Positions 52,491 to 62,246 of a stretch of DNA of 64,000 nucleotides are shown one piece after another. Under the pieces are notes generated by a model. That model searched no databases. It saw nothing but the letters and a program-made list of their open reading frames with translations, and had not been told where the DNA came from. Each line of letters opens with the position of its first letter. The stretch's first letter is position 1. This DNA is from Bacteroidales bacterium. Lineage in GTDB: Bacteria; Bacteroidota; Bacteroidia; Bacteroidales; UBA10428. The position numbers and the translations under genes are program-made. Location: NCBI GenBank assembly GCA_016935435.1, contig JAFGQZ010000046.1:124001-188000 (forward strand), written 5' to 3'.

Positions 52491-54182
52491 ATGAATTCTA
52501 AAAAAATTGTAGTAATAGGCGGCTCGGCTGCCGGACCTAAAGCAGCCTCAAAGGCTCGCCGGATGGATGAATTTGCCGAAATAACAATTATTCAGAAAGA
52601 TGCTGATTTATCAATGGCATCGTGTGGTTACCCGTATTATGTCGGCGGTTTTTTCGATAACCGTAATATGCTTCTAAGCACCCCTACCGGTGTAGTACGC
52701 GACCAAAAGTTTTACCTGAACGCAAAAGGAATAAACGCCAGGGTAAATACCGAAGCAACCCGTATTGACACAAGCTTAAAAAAAGTAGTACTTAAAGATT
52801 TAATTACCGGCCAAGAAGATACAATTAATTACGACAAGCTTATTATTGCCACCGGCTCTGTTCCAAATGTGCCGCCAATAGAAGGCATAAACCTCGATGG
52901 CATTACTACACTGCAATCGATGAAAGATGCCGATTACCTCCGGAAAATCAGGGACGAGAAAAAAATTACAAAAGCAGTGGTAATCGGAGGCGGCCTGATT
53001 GGCATAGAAACAACCGAAGCATTGCACCTTGCCGGCATAGAAATTACCATAATTGAATTGTTGCCCCAATTATTGGCTTTTCTCGATTACGAAATAGCCA
53101 AATTGGTTGAAAACTATGTTAAAACCAAAGCTAATGTTATTACAGGTAATGGCGTTGCAAAATTTATAGGCGAAAACGGAAAACTCATTGCAGTTAAATT
53201 GCAAAATGGAACAGAAATTCCTTGCGAACTTGCTGTAATTGCCATTGGTGTAAGGCCAAACTCAAAACTTGCTGCCGATGCGGGCATTAAGTTGGGCAAA
53301 TTTGGCGGGATACTTGTTGATGAATATATGCAAACGTCAGACAGTAATGTTTATGCCGTAGGCGATTGTGTTGAAATACCTAACCTGCTAACCGGGCAGA
53401 ATGTTCTAGCCCCTTATGGCGATTTGGCCAACCTCGAAGGCCGTATTGCCGGTGAAAATGCCATAAACGGCAATTCCGTTGCCTTTCCGGGAACAATCCA
53501 AACCGGAATTTGTAAGGTTTTCGACTATAATGTTGGGGCTACCGGCCTTTCGGAATGCAACGCTGTAAAGGCTGGTTTTGATATTGAAACGGTTATCAAT
53601 GCCAGTCCGGATAAACCAGGGTTTATGGAAGGCAAGCTGCTGGTAACAAAATTGGTAATCGATAAGAAAAACCAACAAATAATAGGGGCACAATGTGCAG
53701 GCCCGGGCGATGTAAGCAAACAAATTGCCATTTGGGCAACGGCTATTAAAGGAAAATTAACAGTTAATGACATGGTGAATGCCGATTTGCCCTATGCGCC
53801 CCCATTTTCGTTGGCAATCGACCATAGTATTGCCACTGCGCACATTATGCAAAACAAGCTGAAAGGGAGGTTCAAAGGAATTTCGGCCCTGGAACTCAAA
53901 AAGAAAATCGAAAACAAAGAAGACTTCTTCTTATTAGACAACCGGGGACCCGATGAATATGAAGTTATGAGGCTTGGAAAAGGCGAAACCCTGATACCTT
54001 TAGGAATGCTCCGCAAAAGGCTGAACGAGCTCCCTGAAGACAAAAACAAGGAAATAATTACTTTCTGCAAAATATCGCTCCGTGGGTACGAAGCTGCTGT
54101 ATTGCTTATGGCGCATGGTTACAACAATGTTAAAGTTCTCGAAGGGGGATTAATGGCTTGGCCTTTCGATAGGGAAAAATAA
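52491..54182 (+). CDS. FAD-dependent CoA-disulfide reductase with C-terminal rhodanese domain
   Basis: 563 residues from the ATG at 52491 (a TTG at 52470 is less likely). The pyridine-nucleotide disulfide oxidoreductase part has IGGSAAGPKAA, the single redox Cys in MASCGYPYYVGG (CoA-disulfide reductase/NADH oxidase type) and GGGLIGIETTEAL. A rhodanese domain (about 470-563) carries the active Cys in ITFCKISLRGY. Such fusions are polysulfide or CoA-persulfide reductases that handle sulfane sulfur. This could feed sulfur to cluster assembly, an inference from position. Confidence 0.92.
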   Translation: MNSKKIVVIGGSAAGPKAASKARRMDEFAEITIIQKDADLSMASCGYPYYVGGFFDNRNMLLSTPTGVVRDQKFYLNAKGINARVNTEATRIDTSLKKVVLKDLITGQEDTINYDKLIIATGSVPNVPPIEGINLDGITTLQSMKDADYLRKIRDEKKITKAVVIGGGLIGIETTEALHLAGIEITIIELLPQLLAFLDYEIAKLVENYVKTKANVITGNGVAKFIGENGKLIAVKLQNGTEIPCELAVIAIGVRPNSKLAADAGIKLGKFGGILVDEYMQTSDSNVYAVGDCVEIPNLLTGQNVLAPYGDLANLEGRIAGENAINGNSVAFPGTIQTGICKVFDYNVGATGLSECNAVKAGFDIETVINASPDKPGFMEGKLLVTKLVIDKKNQQIIGAQCAGPGDVSKQIAIWATAIKGKLTVNDMVNADLPYAPPFSLAIDHSIATAHIMQNKLKGRFKGISALELKKKIENKEDFFLLDNRGPDEYEVMRLGKGETLIPLGMLRKRLNELPEDKNKEIITFCKISLRGYEAAVLLMAHGYNNVKVLEGGLMAWPFDREK

Positions 54183-54192
54183 CGAAAAAACT

Positions 54193-54996
54193 ATGCGCAT
54201 AGTTACTTTAGTTGAAAACCTTGTTTATAAGCAAGGACTAGCGGCTGAACATGGTTTATCCGTATATATCGAAACTGAAAACAAAAAAATTCTTTTCGAT
54301 ACCGGACAAAGTGCCGCCTTTATCAATAATGCCAAACTGCTTGGTATTAATGTTGCCGAAATTGACGCAGTAATTATCAGTCATGGCCATTACGACCATA
54401 CAGGTGGACTGTATCCATTTCTTAAACAAAACTCTAAAGCATTGGTTTTTGTTAAAGAAGAACTGTTTGTCCCAAAGTATCATGGTAACGACAGGTTTAT
54501 AGGTATTTGCAAGGACGAATTACTTTTAAAAAACAGATTATTTTATATCGACAAGGTTACTGAAATAGAAAAGGATGTTTTTATTATGCCCGATATAAAA
54601 ATTTATGAAAAGCTTGACACACATTTTAAAGGTTTGAACATAAAAGATATTGAAGGGCTTAAAACCGACGAATTTTCCGATGAGCTTTTTCTGGCAATTA
54701 AAAGCAACAATCAAATAAACGTTGTTACTGCCTGTTCGCACAGGGGCATCACCAATATATGCAAAACTGCAGTGGGGCACTTCAACCTTCCTCCCGGTTT
54801 AATATTGGGCGGGTTTCACCTAAAAGACTGTAGTTTGGAACAGTATAATTTTATTATTGAATATTTTAAATCGTCAGGTACACAATCGATTGGTGTTTGC
54901 CATTGCACCGGGGTTGAAAAATTTGCCAACATGCAGCACGATTTAAATATGCATGTTTTTTACAATTATACCGGACATGAAATAATTCTCCCCTGA
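54193..54996 (+). CDS. MBL-fold metallo-hydrolase
   Basis: 267 residues. The metal motif HGHYDHTGG (HxHxDH), the later Cys-Ser-His in ACSHRGI and GGFHL give the usual di-metal ligands. The protein belongs to the COG1237-like group related to methanopterin-pathway beta-ribofuranosyl-aminobenzene 5'-phosphate synthase-like hydrolases, often next to ORP-like genes. Its substrate is unknown. It ends the cluster, 10 bp after the rhodanese fusion. Confidence 0.87.
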   Translation: MRIVTLVENLVYKQGLAAEHGLSVYIETENKKILFDTGQSAAFINNAKLLGINVAEIDAVIISHGHYDHTGGLYPFLKQNSKALVFVKEELFVPKYHGNDRFIGICKDELLLKNRLFYIDKVTEIEKDVFIMPDIKIYEKLDTHFKGLNIKDIEGLKTDEFSDELFLAIKSNNQINVVTACSHRGITNICKTAVGHFNLPPGLILGGFHLKDCSLEQYNFIIEYFKSSGTQSIGVCHCTGVEKFANMQHDLNMHVFYNYTGHEIILP

Positions 54997-55009
54997 GTCT
55001 TAAAAAAAT

Positions 55010-55033
55010 AACCCCGGATTTTTGTCCGGGGTT
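55010..55033. terminator. Bidirectional terminator between the cluster and trpB
   Basis: AACCCCGGA (55010-55018) pairs with TCCGGGGTT (55025-55033) around a 6-nt loop, with A residues before and T residues after, between convergent genes. Confidence 0.85.
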
Positions 55034-55059
55034 GATTTTTCCAACTGGTTTATTTCGAA

Positions 55060-56277
55060 CTATACATCTTTCCGGTTTTCCGGCAATCCATATTTATCAA
55101 GAACAAAATCAATGTCTTTGTCGCCGCGTCCGCTTAAATTCACCAAAATAGAGCGTTGAGGTTCCTTTTTGGCCAGTTTAAGGGCATAAGCAACAGCATG
55201 TGCACTTTCCAAAGCCGGAATAATACCTTCAAGCCTGCTTAATTCATAAAAGGCATCAATACATTCTTTGTCAGAAATAATATCGTAATTCACTTTTTTC
55301 AAATCGTGAAGCATGCTATGTTCGGGGCCAACTCCTGGGTAATCAAGGCCACTGGCCACTGAATAAACCGGCGATGGTTCTCCCTTTTCGTCCTGTAACA
55401 AGTAGCATTTAAAGCCATGTATTATTCCTGGAGAGCCTTTTGTAAGTGTAGCTGCATGTTCTCCAATAGTGAGTGAACGACCGGCAGGTTCAACGCCATA
55501 AAGCGTGCATTCTTCATCTTCGAGAAAAGCCGAAAAAATACCCATTGCATTGCTCCCACCACCAACACAGGCAACAACATTGTCGGGCAGCTCGCCGGTC
55601 ATTTCTAGAAACTGCTCGCGGGATTCAATGCCTACAACGCGCTGAAAATCGCGCACCATCATTGGGAAAGGGTGAGGCCCTACAACCGAGCCGATGCAAT
55701 AAATGCTGTTAACCGGGTCTTTCAAATATGCCTGGAACGCCGAGTCGACAGCTTCCTTTAAAGTTTTTAACCCGTGAGAAACCGGAACCACTGTTGCCCC
55801 AAGAATTTTCATCCGGACTACATTGGGGTGTTCTTTAACAATATCAACTTCGCCCATGTGAATTTCGCATTCAAGCCCGAAATATGCAGCGGCAGTTGCC
55901 AGTGCTACACCGTGTTGTCCGGCACCTGTTTCAGCAATAAGCTTTTTCTTGCCCATAAACTTTGCAAGCAAAGCCTCGCCCATACAGTGGTTAAGTTTGT
56001 GGGCACCGGAGTGGTTTAAGTCTTCGCGCTTCAGATATATTCTGGCACCGTATTTATCCGAAAGCCTGTTGCAGTAATATACCGGGGTAGGCCGGCCCTG
56101 GTAGTGCTTTCTAATGCTCCTCAGTTCAGAAATGAAATTATGCGACTTGCTTATAGTAAAATAGGCATCGTTTATGTTTTTCATTTCAGTTTCCAGCACC
56201 GGAGGGATAAATGCTCCGCCATATTCATTGAAGAACCCTTCTCTGTTTGGGTATTTTTTAAAATAATTTTGCGACAT
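55060..56277 (-). CDS. trpB: Tryptophan synthase beta chain-like protein
   Basis: 405 residues. PLP binds Lys-94 in the GAHKLNH motif; the catalytic Glu-116 lies in [10 protein letters not shown], and the phosphate-binding [10 protein letters not shown] is intact. TrpB joins indole and serine. It stands alone: no trpA or other trp gene is within the window. The [12 protein letters not shown] wording is typical of orphan TrpB copies in Bacteroidota, which may scavenge indole. The presence of a tryptophanase-like gene at 8148 makes an indole link thinkable. Confidence 0.9.
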   Translation of the reverse strand: MSQNYFKKYPNREGFFNEYGGAFIPPVLETEMKNINDAYFTISKSHNFISELRSIRKHYQGRPTPVYYCNRLSDKYGARIYLKREDLNHSGAHKLNHCMGEALLAKFMGKKKLIAETGAGQHGVALATAAAYFGLECEIHMGEVDIVKEHPNVVRMKILGATVVPVSHGLKTLKEAVDSAFQAYLKDPVNSIYCIGSVVGPHPFPMMVRDFQRVVGIESREQFLEMTGELPDNVVACVGGGSNAMGIFSAFLEDEECTLYGVEPAGRSLTIGEHAATLTKGSPGIIHGFKCYLLQDEKGEPSPVYSVASGLDYPGVGPEHSMLHDLKKVNYDIISDKECIDAFYELSRLEGIIPALESAHAVAYALKLAKKEPQRSILVNLSGRGDKDIDFVLDKYGLPENRKDV

Positions 56278-56303
56278 ATTCTAAATACTTTTTAATTAAT
56301 AAA

Positions 56304-56334
56304 CAAATGTATTTATAAAATTGAATGTTCCAAG
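56304..56334 (-). promoter_or_regulatory. Candidate trpB promoter
   Basis: Reading the minus strand, CTTG (near TTTG, 56334-56331), a 19-bp spacer and TACATTTG (56311-56304), 27 nt before the trpB ATG. It fits the Bacteroidota -33/-7 spacing with one mismatch. Confidence 0.5.
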
Positions 56335-56453
56335 CATTAGCTGTTATAAAGTTAAATTAGTTTATCCTCCGGCTGTCGGATAACTGTTTAACTATGTGAA
56401 ATATGGATACCTTTGCCGGGGCTTATTGATTAAAACACCAGACACCAAAAAAA

Positions 56454-56476
56454 CCGGCCGGTAAAACACCGGCCGG
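56454..56476 (-). terminator. Terminator after the GH16 gene
   Basis: CCGGCCGGT (56454-56462) pairs with ACCGGCCGG (56468-56476) around a 5-nt loop; the minus strand then has a T run. It lies about 50 nt past the GH16 stop. Confidence 0.85.
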
Positions 56477-56524
56477 CTTGCTCAATAAATCACTAACAAT
56501 TAAAACATTACAATCATTAAACTC

Positions 56525-58369
56525 TTATTCCTTTATTAACCGTTCAACTTTCTGTCCGTTTGAGTTAGTGGCTTTTATTATATAAACTCCCTGTTTTAAA
56601 CTACTAATATCAATGGTTTCGTTGCCCTCCACATCCTGGCCCAATAGCAGTTTACCGTTCAAATCGTAAATCTGAAAATTAGCCTGCCCTTCGCCAACAG
56701 AAACATTAAGGACATCTGTTGCCGGGTTCGGATAGAAACTGATGTTGTTGACATTTTGTTCAATAATAAAATCATCATCGTTGGCGGCTTTGGTGCCGTT
56801 TGCGCCCCACTCAATGCTCCACCAGTTAATGTTGTATCCTCCAGTACGGGCAAATAGTGCCAGCGATTGCTGACCGGAAGTAAGGTTAACATTTTGGCTC
56901 AGGGTTGTCCAGTTTTGCCATCCGCCGGTACTCGGAACAGTGCGTGAATGAATATCGGAACCATTTTTGCTTAAAACCATAGTGCCTGTTGTATTCGGGC
57001 TTGCAACCCTGTATTTCACGGTATAAGTGCCTGTATAAGGCAGGTTCACGTTGTACGACATCCAGTCGTTTGCATCTATCCAGCCAACATTTAAGGTTCC
57101 TTCCGAGCAATTTTCGGTTTGGATACCACTCATACTGGTATAGTTTTCGGCTTCGATTTTCTGATAGAACGATTGGGTATTATTGGGCTGTATGTCAATC
57201 CAATTAATATTAAAACCTCCGGTTAATGCATTTAACCCGATTGAATATGTGCCAGCAGGCAGGTTCACAACATTCGAAACGGTGGCCCAACTTTGCCATC
57301 CGCCGGTGTTTGGTATTGCCATAGTGCCCAGGGTGGTGGCGCCAGCATCTTTGTCGAGCCTGAGGCTGCCGGTACTGTTGGGCGATGCTACACGGTACGA
57401 AACCCTGTAACTTCCTGCCGAAGGCACGCTTATGTTATAATTCATCCAGTCGCCATTGTCGATCCATCCAACATTTTGTGTTCCTTCGCTGCATGTTTCA
57501 ACCTGTATGCCCGACATTTGGCAGTATTTCTCGGTTTCTATTTTTCCGGGTACAGCATTGTTGCCACAATTTGAGGCTGCTTTATAAACCCTAACATAAT
57601 CAATATCAAGGCTTCGCGGCCAGATATTTGGATCGATGCCCTGTGCCCCGCCCCAGTCGCCACCGACTGCCAGGTTCAGGATAATATGGAAATTATGGTT
57701 AAATGGCCAAGCTTGCCAACCTGTCCAATCGTTGTAAACCGACCAGAATTTAACGCCATCGACAAAGAAATCGATACGATCGGCATACCATTCGCAGGCA
57801 TACACATGAAAGCCGGTTGAAACACCATTAATCCATGTGCTCCCTGTACGCTGGTTGCCCTTTTTGAAATAATACAGGTTACTGTGAACCGAGGCGTGAA
57901 TCTGACTCTCGTCGTAACCAACTTCTTCCATAATGTCAATTTCGCCACAGTTTGGCCACCAGTAATTAGTTTCGCTGTTCCAGCCATAAATCGATTCGTT
58001 GTCGGGATAAAGCCAAAATGCCGGCCATGTTCCCCAGCCGCCGGGCAGTTTCATGCGGGCTTCAAAACGTCCATAAGTCCAACCAATAGTAGAATTCAAA
58101 CGGGCTGAAGTGTATTCGTAGCCATTGTGCCAGTCACGACGGGCTTCAATTTTCAGTACACCGTTTTCGATACGGCAGTTTTCCCACCGGTTAGTGTAAG
58201 CCTGCTTTTCATTGTTAACGTTCCCGGGCGCCCAAATATCATAGCGCCACTTGCTGGTGCTTGGTGTAGTGCCTGAATTGAACTCATCGCTCCAAACCAA
58301 TTCCCATTGTGCATTCATTGTTAATGTCCACAAGGACAATGCAACAATTAGTAATAGATTCCTTTTCAT
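56525..58369 (-). CDS. Secreted GH16 beta-1,3(4)-glucanase with two CBM6 modules and T9SS sorting domain
   Basis: 614 residues. Signal peptide 1-20, then GH16 (about 22-260) with the catalytic GEIDIMEEVG (Glu-143 nucleophile, Asp-145, Glu-148 acid/base), followed by two CBM6 modules (about 272-395 and 402-525) that are related to each other (SPNSTGSL/SPNTTGTM, NINWIDI/NINWWSI), and a T9SS sorting domain (about 540-614). This arrangement is typical of laminarinases acting on beta-1,3-glucan. Its own terminator and a long divergent promoter region define a single gene. Confidence 0.93.
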   Translation of the reverse strand: MKRNLLLIVALSLWTLTMNAQWELVWSDEFNSGTTPSTSKWRYDIWAPGNVNNEKQAYTNRWENCRIENGVLKIEARRDWHNGYEYTSARLNSTIGWTYGRFEARMKLPGGWGTWPAFWLYPDNESIYGWNSETNYWWPNCGEIDIMEEVGYDESQIHASVHSNLYYFKKGNQRTGSTWINGVSTGFHVYACEWYADRIDFFVDGVKFWSVYNDWTGWQAWPFNHNFHIILNLAVGGDWGGAQGIDPNIWPRSLDIDYVRVYKAASNCGNNAVPGKIETEKYCQMSGIQVETCSEGTQNVGWIDNGDWMNYNISVPSAGSYRVSYRVASPNSTGSLRLDKDAGATTLGTMAIPNTGGWQSWATVSNVVNLPAGTYSIGLNALTGGFNINWIDIQPNNTQSFYQKIEAENYTSMSGIQTENCSEGTLNVGWIDANDWMSYNVNLPYTGTYTVKYRVASPNTTGTMVLSKNGSDIHSRTVPSTGGWQNWTTLSQNVNLTSGQQSLALFARTGGYNINWWSIEWGANGTKAANDDDFIIEQNVNNISFYPNPATDVLNVSVGEGQANFQIYDLNGKLLLGQDVEGNETIDISSLKQGVYIIKATNSNGQKVERLIKE

Positions 58370-59079
58370 AAATTAAATTAATTAGGTTAGTTAAATAAAT
58401 AATTATTAAGGTGTTATAAAATGCTTATTGATTATACACCCCAATGTCTGATATATAGCTTATCGGTAATAAAAACGAAGACAGGAATTCTTCAATGCGG
58501 CAATTAACGGCAGGCAGTAAATACAAAAAAGCAGACATTGGTAAAGAACGTTTTTGACAGGTTGGTTTAGTATAAATTGTATTTTCTAAATGATTAGGTA
58601 AAAAACATAACCTTTATTTAAACTTTTCTATACAATTTATTCTGACGATTAAATTAATGTTAGGTTTCAAAATAACAAGGCCGGTTGCCTACACAAAATC
58701 ACACACAAATACACATTTAAAGATTTATTAACCCATATTAGCCAATATTACAGATTGTTACGTCTGTTTTTTTTACACACAAAAACATCGGGGCAATTCC
58801 TTAATTAATAAAAAAAACGATTGCCTGTTGATTGTTACATTTATAATTTTTATTTTTAAAAGTAATATATACTCTTTATTCCTTAATTTTTTGCAGAGGT
58901 TTTCGCTTTCCATATTTTAATAATCAACCATAGAATAGAAAAAAAAACAAGACTATACCGAGTAACAAAATTCAACATTAAAAATCCTTATTAGTAGTAT
59001 TTCTTCGCTCTGTTCATTTAAGCATCAGAAAACTGTATAGCTCTAACAATAAATTTCAAACTCTCTAACACTAACAATT
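58370..59079. promoter_or_regulatory. 710-bp divergent region between GH16 and GxGYxYP genes
   Basis: AT-rich, with no ORF that I trust. It must hold promoters for both secreted-enzyme genes. No exact TAnnTTTG box was found near either start. ACACAAA-type short repeats and a CAGA-TCTG palindrome (58752-58767) may bind a regulator. Confidence 0.4.
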
Positions 59080-62000
59080 ATGAACAAGAAAAATGGATTC
59101 TCTATTTGGAAAAAAGCCTGGGGCGTTGTTTTGCTCCAGTTAGCCTGTATGGCTGCAATTGCCCAGTTAAACTGGCCAATCGGCCAGCTTCTCCCCTCTT
59201 TCCCGGCTACGTCGCAATCGCAAGACTTAATTTATCTGCCGGGAACAACTGCCCCCGGTACTAACTGGCGCTGGGAAGCCGAAGGCCCTTCTATCAGTCA
59301 TGGCACCGGCCGCCTGGAAACCGATGGTTGGCTTTGTCAAACCGGAATTGACGCAGCAAACAGGCACATGGTTTATGGCCCTTACGACAGAAGTATTACT
59401 GCAGGGCCAAATGTTGCCGAATTCCGTATGAAAATCGATAATAATACTGCCAATAACGATGCAGTAGTTGACATTGATGTACGAAATGCTACTACAGGCG
59501 CTACCTTAGCCTCACAAACCATTACCCGTCAACAATTTTCAGTGGCAGGAAGTTATGTAAGCTTTATGCTAAACTTCTACTTGCCGTCCGACAACCAATC
59601 AATAGAATTACGTGTGTACTGGAAGGGAAACTCGTATATAAAAGTTGACTGGGTTGGGGTTGCACAAAACAATGTTGATGCCGAAATGTACCTGTTTTCG
59701 TCGTTAAAAGGTATTGTAAACCGCAACCAACCACGAATTTTTTCTTATGAAGGCGACGCTTTTGCCGAAGGCCCTTATACATGGATGCAATCGCTGGGTT
59801 TAAGCTGGAACGAATACCCTGATAAATGGCAACTGCTAACTAAATATCGCAGCGAATTATCGGGGCTTATTGTTTATGACCCGGCCCAGATACATACTGT
59901 TAACCTGGCTACTATGTTGGCAAAAGACAGGAAAGCCCTAATTGCGGCACCTTCGTTACTGTCGAAATTAACCTCGGCACCCTATAACCTGCCAGTACTG
60001 GTTGATTTGCGCGGACAATACACCAGTAAACTACAAGTTTATCAAACAATTTATAATACATATTGGCCAAACCTTGATAAACGCTTATTAATAGGCTTAA
60101 ATCCTGAAGCACATAAAGCAGCCTTGCGCGAATACGCCACCGCCGTAGGTTCTGCCGTAATTTGGCTCGATCCGAAAGTGACGGCCGAAAGTACTTTGCT
60201 TAACAGTTTCTTATCGTCGATGCCAGCCGGTGCAAACTACATGGGCTGGTGGCCAGAAGAAGAACCAGGTGTATCGCGTGCATCAACTTATGGTATAACA
60301 ACAATAGCCAGCGACTGGTGTGCCAATTTAACGGTTCATAGTGGTACACCACGAACAATAAATGTTAGACCAATACCAGCAAAACCAGCATTGCAAAATA
60401 AGATTTATGTGGCCTTTATTTTAAGCGACGGCGACAATTTACAGTATGTCGAGCACCTGATGCGCAAGCTGTGGAACAATCCCGACAGGGGTTCGGTACC
60501 CATCGGCTGGACCGTTTCTCCTGCTATGGTTGACGCTATGCCCGGCGCACTTAACTTTTATCAGCAAACATCAACGAATAACGATAACCTTATTTCAGGG
60601 CCTTCGGGTTATGGATATACCTACCCAAACAATTGGCCCGACCAAAACAAACTGAACCAGTTTGTGGCCAAAACCGAAGAATACAACCGCACTGCCGGCC
60701 TTCGTGTAATTACAATCTGGAATACAATTACTGGCGGCATAAACCAAAATGTTGGGCAAACTTTTGCCAACTATGCACCAACATTGCTGGGTATAACAGC
60801 CCAAAACACAGGTGGGGCATTGAGTATTTACAACTCAAGCCTGCCCGGCATGCCCCTTTCATGTAATTATTGCACCAACGAGCAGGCCATGAAAGACCAC
60901 ATTGCATCTGCTGCCGCCGGATGGAATGGCACCTCTCCAAGGTTTATCATTATTCAGGCCCAGCCATGGACCGATGTAAAACCTACAAACTTTAAAAATG
61001 TAATGAATTCACTTAACTCAAACTATATTGTTGTGCGGCCCGACCATATTTTCCAACTCATACGCGAATCGAAGGGGCTGCCAATAAATCCTGGCGATAA
61101 CCCGGTAAACGGAAATGGCGACGGACTAACCGGGTCGTATTACAATGGCATGAATTTCGAAACGCCGGTGGCTACCCGAAAGGATGCCAATATCAATTTC
61201 AACTGGGGCACCGGCTCACCTATGTCGGGCGTTAATACCGACAATTATTCTGTTAAGTGGACTGGTCAGATACAGCCAAGGTATTCCGGAGCATATACCT
61301 TTTATATTACCAGCGATAATGGACGTCGGGTATGGGTTAACAATCAGTTAATCATCGATAAGTGGATTGACGACTGGGACATAACCTATACCGGAACAAT
61401 TAACTTAACAGCCGGCCAAAAATACGATATAAAAGTTGAGTATTTTGAAAATGTAGGAGGTGCCAATTGTAAATTAGAATGGTCGAGCGCTTACCAGGCG
61501 CGTGAGATTGTCCCCCAAAGTCAATTATATTCAACTCCTGAAACCGGAGATGGTTTAACAGGTAGTTACTTTAACGGGATGAATTTTGAAACCCCTGTAC
61601 TTACAAGAAAAGATGCAAACCTAAATTTCAACTGGGGCACAGGTTCACCCGCCACGGGAATTAATTCCGATGGGTTTTCGGCACGTTGGACAGGCTCCAT
61701 TCTGCCCAGGTATTCCAACACATATACTTTCTATATTGCCAGCGACAATGGACGTCGTGTTTGGGTAAACAATCAATTAATTATTGATAAATGGATTGAC
61801 AACTGGGATATAACATATAGCGGAACTATTGCCCTGAACGCAAACCAAAAGTACGATATTAAGGTTGAATACTTCGAGAATTACGGTGGCGCCAATATTA
61901 AGCTCGAATGGTCGGGCGCTCAGCAGGCAAGGGAAATTATCCCTCAATCACAATTATTTTCGACTTCCGCACTCAAATCAGCACCTATTGAGGCATTAAG

Positions 62001-62226
62001 CAAGGCGGCAGATAACCAATTGCTTGTGTACCCGAACCCGGTTAAAGACCGGTTGAATATTAACTTAGATAGCCCCGTAGAAATAACTATATGCACAATC
62101 TATGGACAAAAAATCACTCAAACAATAAGCACATCGGTTGAAGTTGAATACCTTGCTCCCGGAATGTATATTGCTAATATTAAACATAATAACAACGTAT
62201 ATTCTATCAAATTCATAAAGAATTAG
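59080..62226 (+). CDS. Secreted GxGYxYP-family putative glycoside hydrolase with an inserted domain, two PA14 and T9SS domains
   Basis: 1048 residues, a paralogue of the protein at 43554. Signal peptide (about 1-29); GxGYxYP N-terminal region interrupted by about 135 extra residues (about 58-195; NWRWEAEGPSISHGTGRLET onward) that look like a carbohydrate-binding beta-sandwich; the GxGYxYP core with SGYGYTYP (about 508-515); two PA14 domains (about 677-816 and 823-960) that are near copies; and a T9SS sorting domain (about 975-1048). It has no ricin or crystallin domain. The divergent GH16 gene and the CotH gene downstream suggest a polysaccharide-related island. Confidence 0.87.
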   Translation: MNKKNGFSIWKKAWGVVLLQLACMAAIAQLNWPIGQLLPSFPATSQSQDLIYLPGTTAPGTNWRWEAEGPSISHGTGRLETDGWLCQTGIDAANRHMVYGPYDRSITAGPNVAEFRMKIDNNTANNDAVVDIDVRNATTGATLASQTITRQQFSVAGSYVSFMLNFYLPSDNQSIELRVYWKGNSYIKVDWVGVAQNNVDAEMYLFSSLKGIVNRNQPRIFSYEGDAFAEGPYTWMQSLGLSWNEYPDKWQLLTKYRSELSGLIVYDPAQIHTVNLATMLAKDRKALIAAPSLLSKLTSAPYNLPVLVDLRGQYTSKLQVYQTIYNTYWPNLDKRLLIGLNPEAHKAALREYATAVGSAVIWLDPKVTAESTLLNSFLSSMPAGANYMGWWPEEEPGVSRASTYGITTIASDWCANLTVHSGTPRTINVRPIPAKPALQNKIYVAFILSDGDNLQYVEHLMRKLWNNPDRGSVPIGWTVSPAMVDAMPGALNFYQQTSTNNDNLISGPSGYGYTYPNNWPDQNKLNQFVAKTEEYNRTAGLRVITIWNTITGGINQNVGQTFANYAPTLLGITAQNTGGALSIYNSSLPGMPLSCNYCTNEQAMKDHIASAAAGWNGTSPRFIIIQAQPWTDVKPTNFKNVMNSLNSNYIVVRPDHIFQLIRESKGLPINPGDNPVNGNGDGLTGSYYNGMNFETPVATRKDANINFNWGTGSPMSGVNTDNYSVKWTGQIQPRYSGAYTFYITSDNGRRVWVNNQLIIDKWIDDWDITYTGTINLTAGQKYDIKVEYFENVGGANCKLEWSSAYQAREIVPQSQLYSTPETGDGLTGSYFNGMNFETPVLTRKDANLNFNWGTGSPATGINSDGFSARWTGSILPRYSNTYTFYIASDNGRRVWVNNQLIIDKWIDNWDITYSGTIALNANQKYDIKVEYFENYGGANIKLEWSGAQQAREIIPQSQLFSTSALKSAPIEALSKAADNQLLVYPNPVKDRLNINLDSPVEITICTIYGQKITQTISTSVEVEYLAPGMYIANIKHNNNVYSIKFIKN

Positions 62227-62246
62227 GCCTTTATCGTGCCAGTAAA

